A DNA stretch of 64,000 bases from Limnohabitans sp. (GTDB taxonomy: Bacteria > Pseudomonadota > Gammaproteobacteria > Burkholderiales > Burkholderiaceae_C): positions 1,550,001 to 1,614,000 of the forward strand of contig NZ_JAAVVW010000003.1 of assembly GCF_023910625.1 (NCBI RefSeq). Direction: 5' to 3'. Below the pieces are notes generated by a model. That model made no database searches. It saw only the letters and a program-made list of their open reading frames with translations, and was not told the DNA's origin. Below, piece by piece: positions 60,725-64,000 of the stretch (positions are counted from its first letter, which is position 1; each line of letters starts with the position of its first letter). Both the position numbers and the translations under genes were made by a program.

Positions 60725-61453
60725 TCAACTCCTTCCGGGAATCAATGACAAGAATTCACGGCGCAGGTTCGCGTCTTTGAGGAAAGCACCGCGCATGACC
60801 GAGTTGATCATCTTGCTGTCCATGTCCTTCACCCCGCGCCAGCCCATGCAGTAGTGGCTCGCTTCCATGACGATGGCCAGACCATCGGGCTGGGTTTTGC
60901 GCTGGATCAGGTCAGCCAGTTGCACCACGGCTTCTTCCTGAATCTGCGGGCGGCCCATGATCCACTCGGCTAGGCGAGCGTACTTGGACAGGCCAATCAC
61001 ATTGGTGTGCTCATTGGGCATCACACCGATCCAGATCTTGCCGATCACAGGGCAAAAGTGGTGGCTGCAAGCGCTGCGCACGGTGATGGGGCCAACGATC
61101 ATCAGCTCATTGAGGTGCTCGGCGTTGGGAAATTCGGTGATCTCGGGGCCTTCAACATAGCGGCCCTTGAAGACTTCTTTCAGATACATCTTGGCCACCC
61201 GGCGGGCGGTGTCGCCGGTGTTGTGGTCGTTGACGGTGTCGATCACCAAGCTGTCGAGCACGCCCGACATTTTGGCGGCGACCTCGTCGAGCAGTTTTTC
61301 CAGCTCGCCGGGTTCAATGAATTCAGCAATGTTGTCGTTGGCGTGGAAGCGCTTGCGGGCAGCCTGGATGCGCTCGCGGATCTTGACGGAAACGGGTACG
61401 CCTTCGTCTTCGGGTGGGGCGGCAGAAGCAGTCATGGCGTCTGGGGCTTTCAT
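60725..61453 (-). CDS. folE: GTP cyclohydrolase I
   Basis: A 242-residue GTP cyclohydrolase I that converts GTP to 7,8-dihydroneopterin triphosphate, the first step of folate synthesis. The zinc and catalytic residues lie in TVRSACSHHFCPVIGKIWIGVMP (Cys, His) and ASHYCMGWRGVKD (Cys). The N-terminal ~50 residues are variable. The start at 61453 is a choice among three close ATGs. nudB, which acts on its product, is encoded 2 kb upstream on the same strand. Confidence 0.95.
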   Translation of the reverse strand: MKAPDAMTASAAPPEDEGVPVSVKIRERIQAARKRFHANDNIAEFIEPGELEKLLDEVAAKMSGVLDSLVIDTVNDHNTGDTARRVAKMYLKEVFKGRYVEGPEITEFPNAEHLNELMIVGPITVRSACSHHFCPVIGKIWIGVMPNEHTNVIGLSKYARLAEWIMGRPQIQEEAVVQLADLIQRKTQPDGLAIVMEASHYCMGWRGVKDMDSKMINSVMRGAFLKDANLRREFLSLIPGRS

Positions 61454-61537
61454 TAACATATCAATGATCGTAACAGTGATTGGCAAGCACCCCCACATGG
61501 ACATGAAACGCCCATGATGAGCTTGGGTGACTTCTGG

Positions 61538-62764
61538 TCAGTACCGATTTCCGCTCAAGAACAAGGCCAAACGCATCAAGCCAAACGCAAACCGGTCGAG
61601 CAGCCTTTGGTGCCAAGGCCTTTGGACATAGCCCGCAGCCAGTACCGGCTTGCTTTGTTGCTCGATGGCCCAATTCAGGCGCTGGTACAACTGCTGTGCA
61701 AAGGCTTTGTCGACCACCACCACATTGGCTTCCCGCGCCAATAACAAGCTCAGCGGATCAAGGTTAGACGAACCCACCGTGGCCCAGGGCCTGTCGCTGT
61801 CCGGGTCCACCACGGCCACCTTGGCATGCAAAAAGCTGGCGGTGTACTCGTGAATGTCGATACCTGCATCCAGCAAAACTCCATAAACCGGACGTGCTGC
61901 ATGGTATTGCATGAAATATTCATAGCGCCCCTGCAACAGCAAGCGCACCCGTACACCCCTTTGTGCCGCATGCATCAGGGCCTTGCGCAAGCGCCGACCA
62001 GGCAAAAAATAAGCATTGGCGATCACGATTTCATGCCGCGCCGCACCGATGGCCTTCAGGTAAGCGCGTTCAATTTGACTGCGATTGCGGACATTGTCAC
62101 GCAGCAAAAGCCCCGCTTTGGTCACCCGCAGTTCTTTGGGCGGCTCGGCGCTTTGCCCCCAGGGCGAATGCAGTCCCGCAGCCCGAAACGAGCTGAAAGC
62201 CTCCGGAAAATGTTGCTGCCGAACATGCCGCACTCCCTCAATTCGCCACCACAGTTGTGACATGGTCTCTTGTATTTGCTGCACCAAGGTGCCTTTGGCA
62301 CAAACGGCAAAGTCCAGTCGGGGTTGAACCAGGGGGCCGTGGTGCGGGTCGTACCAATCGTCAAGCATGTTGATGCCCCCGCAAAAGGCCAGATGCCCAT
62401 CGATCACGCACAGCTTTCGGTGTAGCCGCCGCCAACGGCTGGGGATCAACAAGCCCCAAGTGCCCAAGGGAGAATACACGCGCCAGTCCACCCCGGCACG
62501 CGCAAAACGCGCCCGCCACTCGGGCGGCAGACCCGATGTGCCCACACCATCAACCACCACCCGCACGCGGACTCCACGCGAGGCTGCTCGCTCCAGGGCC
62601 TCAGCCACCAGGGTTGCAGCACCATGGAAGTCAAAAATATAGGTTTCAATGTGGACTTGCGACTTGGCCTGCCCCAAAGCCGAAATCAACGCTTCAAAAT
62701 AGGCTTGGCCACCTTCAATCAGGTGAATCTGATGACCGTCTCGCAAGGGCGGGCTATTGCGCAT
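61538..62764 (-). CDS. clsB: Cardiolipin synthase B
   Basis: A 408-residue phospholipase D-superfamily enzyme with two HKD motifs: HRKLCVIDGHLAFCGGINMLDD (near residue 115) and FLHAKVAVVDPDSDRPWATVGSSNLDP (near residue 300). It makes cardiolipin from phosphatidylglycerol (or with PE in ClsC-type enzymes). The start at 62764 (MRNSPPLRDG) gives the normal length; a further 58 in-frame codons upstream lack family character. It follows an endonuclease-fold gene as in E. coli ybhP-clsB. Confidence 0.9.
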   Translation of the reverse strand: MRNSPPLRDGHQIHLIEGGQAYFEALISALGQAKSQVHIETYIFDFHGAATLVAEALERAASRGVRVRVVVDGVGTSGLPPEWRARFARAGVDWRVYSPLGTWGLLIPSRWRRLHRKLCVIDGHLAFCGGINMLDDWYDPHHGPLVQPRLDFAVCAKGTLVQQIQETMSQLWWRIEGVRHVRQQHFPEAFSSFRAAGLHSPWGQSAEPPKELRVTKAGLLLRDNVRNRSQIERAYLKAIGAARHEIVIANAYFLPGRRLRKALMHAAQRGVRVRLLLQGRYEYFMQYHAARPVYGVLLDAGIDIHEYTASFLHAKVAVVDPDSDRPWATVGSSNLDPLSLLLAREANVVVVDKAFAQQLYQRLNWAIEQQSKPVLAAGYVQRPWHQRLLDRFAFGLMRLALFLSGNRY

Positions 62765-62766
62765 GC

Positions 62767-63519
62767 TCAGTCCGTCCAGGCGAAATCGGCGACCAAAGGC
62801 AGGTGGTCCGACATACGCTGCCAGATTCGCCCTGAAGGAGCCATGGCATGAACCGGCATCAAGCCACGCGCATAAACATGGTCGAGTTGGTTGAGCGGAA
62901 AACGCGAGGGATAGGTGGGCGTGGGTCGTTCGCGCCACTCGTGAAAGCCCGCGCCCGCCATGCGTCGCCCGAGTCCAGTACCCCAGTCATTGAAGTCACC
63001 CGCCACCAGCACTGGCGCATGGAGCGGGATGGTTTGCTCAATAAAAGCCAACAATTGCACCACCTGGCGCAAGCGGCTGGCAGGCATCAGTCCCAGATGC
63101 ACCACGATCACATGCACCACGCGGTCAACCACTTGTACTTCGGTGTGCAACAAGCCACGCTGCTCGAAACGGTGGTCCGACATGTCCTGGTGCTGGTGTG
63201 ACAGCACGGGCCAACGTGAGAGCAAGGCATTGCCATGCTCGCCATGGCGGGTGATGGCGTTGGTGCGATAGACCGACTCATAACCTTCAGGTGCCAGGTA
63301 CTCGGCTTGCGGCTGGCTGGGCCAGTGCGAAAAGTAGCGCTCTTCGCGGCGGTGCATGCGCCGCACCTCTTGCAGGCACACGATGTCTGCATCGAGCTGC
63401 TCAACCGCATGGCCCAGATTATGGATTTCCAGACGCCGCACTGGCCCAAGCCCCTGCACACCCTTGTGGATGTTGTAGGTGGCCACGCGCAAAATAGGGT
63501 GTTCGTTCCGCTTAGGCAT
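62767..63519 (-). CDS. Endonuclease/exonuclease/phosphatase-family protein (YbhP-like)
   Basis: A 250-residue EEP-fold protein: LRVATYNIHKGVQGLG, DIVCLQEVRRM (metal Glu), HGNALLSRWPV, VLVAGDFNDW (Asp/Asn), LDHVYARGL, and SDHLPLVADFAW (catalytic His). Such enzymes hydrolyse phosphodiesters in DNA, lipids or small molecules. Its position directly before clsB suggests a lipid-related role; this is inference. The ATG at 63519 overlaps the nudB stop by one base. Confidence 0.9.
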   Translation of the reverse strand: MPKRNEHPILRVATYNIHKGVQGLGPVRRLEIHNLGHAVEQLDADIVCLQEVRRMHRREERYFSHWPSQPQAEYLAPEGYESVYRTNAITRHGEHGNALLSRWPVLSHQHQDMSDHRFEQRGLLHTEVQVVDRVVHVIVVHLGLMPASRLRQVVQLLAFIEQTIPLHAPVLVAGDFNDWGTGLGRRMAGAGFHEWRERPTPTYPSRFPLNQLDHVYARGLMPVHAMAPSGRIWQRMSDHLPLVADFAWTD

Positions 63520-63995
63520 CACAGGCCAATCTGGTTCTCGAAATGCGGCAGCATGAGGATGGCCTCGGCATTGGAGGCCGAAAAACAATGGTTTGCTGCG
63601 ACCTGCCAAGGCAGCCATTGCCATTCGGTGTGCTCGGTCGAGCTCAAGGTGATGGGAGTTTGATCAGGCACGCTCAGTCCGAACAGCCGTTCCGTATTGC
63701 GGCTCACCTGTGGGTGGTAACGCCAGCGCCAAGCGGGGTAAATGTCATAAACGTTTTCCAGATGCCAGTCTTGCAAATGGTAAGGAGGATGCCGCGCATC
63801 GATGCCTGTTTCTTCGAGCACCTCTCGCATCGCCGTGTCGGCCCAGTTTTCTTCCGGGGAATCCTTGCTGCCCGTGACCGACTGCCAAGTGCCCGCATCG
63901 GCCCGGCGAATGAGCAAGACTTGACCGCTGGGGGTATAGATCACCACCAACACAGATTCGGGAATTTTGTAGGTCATGGAAGTCACAGCAGCCAT
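63519..63995 (-). CDS. nudB: Dihydroneopterin triphosphate diphosphatase (Nudix)
   Basis: A 158-residue Nudix hydrolase. The Nudix box runs over GSKDSPEENWADTAMREVLEETGI (about residues 42-65, GX5EX7REVXEEXGI pattern), preceded by YTPSGQVLLIRRADAGTWQSVTG, typical of NudB. It removes pyrophosphate from dihydroneopterin triphosphate, the FolE product, so both ends of this locus serve folate synthesis. The start at 63995 is 5 bp from the window edge; an ATG six codons later is also possible. Confidence 0.9.
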   Translation of the reverse strand: MAAVTSMTYKIPESVLVVIYTPSGQVLLIRRADAGTWQSVTGSKDSPEENWADTAMREVLEETGIDARHPPYHLQDWHLENVYDIYPAWRWRYHPQVSRNTERLFGLSVPDQTPITLSSTEHTEWQWLPWQVAANHCFSASNAEAILMLPHFENQIGL

Positions 63996-64000
63996 TCTAG

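Overview
The window reads as a chromosomal segment of a betaproteobacterium of the order Burkholderiales, most likely a Comamonadaceae relative (Limnohabitans/Rhodoferax-like). This rests on gene content and order: dusB-fis, rhodanese-grxC-secB-gpsA, accB-accC-prmA, class Ia nrdAB, an alanine/lysine-rich histone H1-like protein, ubiH-dsbC, and several tripartite tricarboxylate (Bug) receptor genes or remnants. The assignment is by gene recognition only. Coding density is high and GC is moderately high, dropping around nrdAB, the histone-like gene and accBC. No rRNA, CRISPR array or intact insertion sequence was seen. There is one tRNA (anticodon CAT).

Layout. 0-5 kb: a C5 cytosine DNA methyltransferase that runs off the left edge and sits behind a near-perfect LexA box, then purH, fis-dusB, and a hybrid histidine kinase cut off by an IS256-family remnant. 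5-10 kb: a YqaA-like membrane protein, a small catabolic set (class II aldolase, 2-hydroxyacid dehydrogenase, decayed Bug receptor), and ychF. 10-18 kb: a ubiH-like hydroxylase, dsbC, DUF3429, an M61 peptidase, a Smr-domain protein, a truncated haemoglobin, a large FtsX-type permease and tRNA-Met. 18-23.5 kb: a decayed hydratase, asparaginase, a Bug fragment, an uncharacterised protein, DUF2889, and miaB with a small upstream ORF and a downstream REP-like pair. 23.5-27.4 kb: a gamma-glutamyl(amine) cyclotransferase-like gene, divergent from a Rieske oxygenase, glutamine-synthetase-like ligase and ferredoxin operon. 27.4-36 kb: ffh, ypjD, ampD, nrdAB (with two NrdR boxes) and the histone-like gene. 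36-43.6 kb: the accBC/prmA group, a thioredoxin-like gene, mpl, and aroG behind an attenuator whose leader peptide has eight aromatic residues in a row. 43.6-50.5 kb: tldD, a beta-hydroxyacid dehydrogenase, rodA, gpsA, secB, grxC, a rhodanese and gpmA. 50.5-58.5 kb: ctpA, a moeB-like gene, a nuclease, a SulP transporter, an SbmA-like transporter and small enzymes. 58.5-64 kb: an orphan BrnA antitoxin, DinB, DUF429, a BLUF photoreceptor, folE, clsB, an endonuclease-fold protein and nudB.

Three threads stand out. (1) The 23.5-27.4 kb cluster has the logic of gamma-glutamylation-dependent amine oxidation: glutamylate an amine, oxidise it with a Rieske enzyme, and release the glutamyl group by cyclisation. 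This arrangement resembles the aniline dioxygenase pathway but differs from it. (2) Regulation is readable in the DNA at several places: the LexA box, tandem NrdR boxes, the aroG attenuator, and a recurring -10-like hexamer placed 5-7 nt before start codons, which suggests leaderless transcripts. (3) Several genes have decayed by internal deletion or truncation (two Bug receptors, a hydratase, a hybrid kinase, an IS256 element, a toxin-antitoxin module), a picture of gradual genome streamlining.
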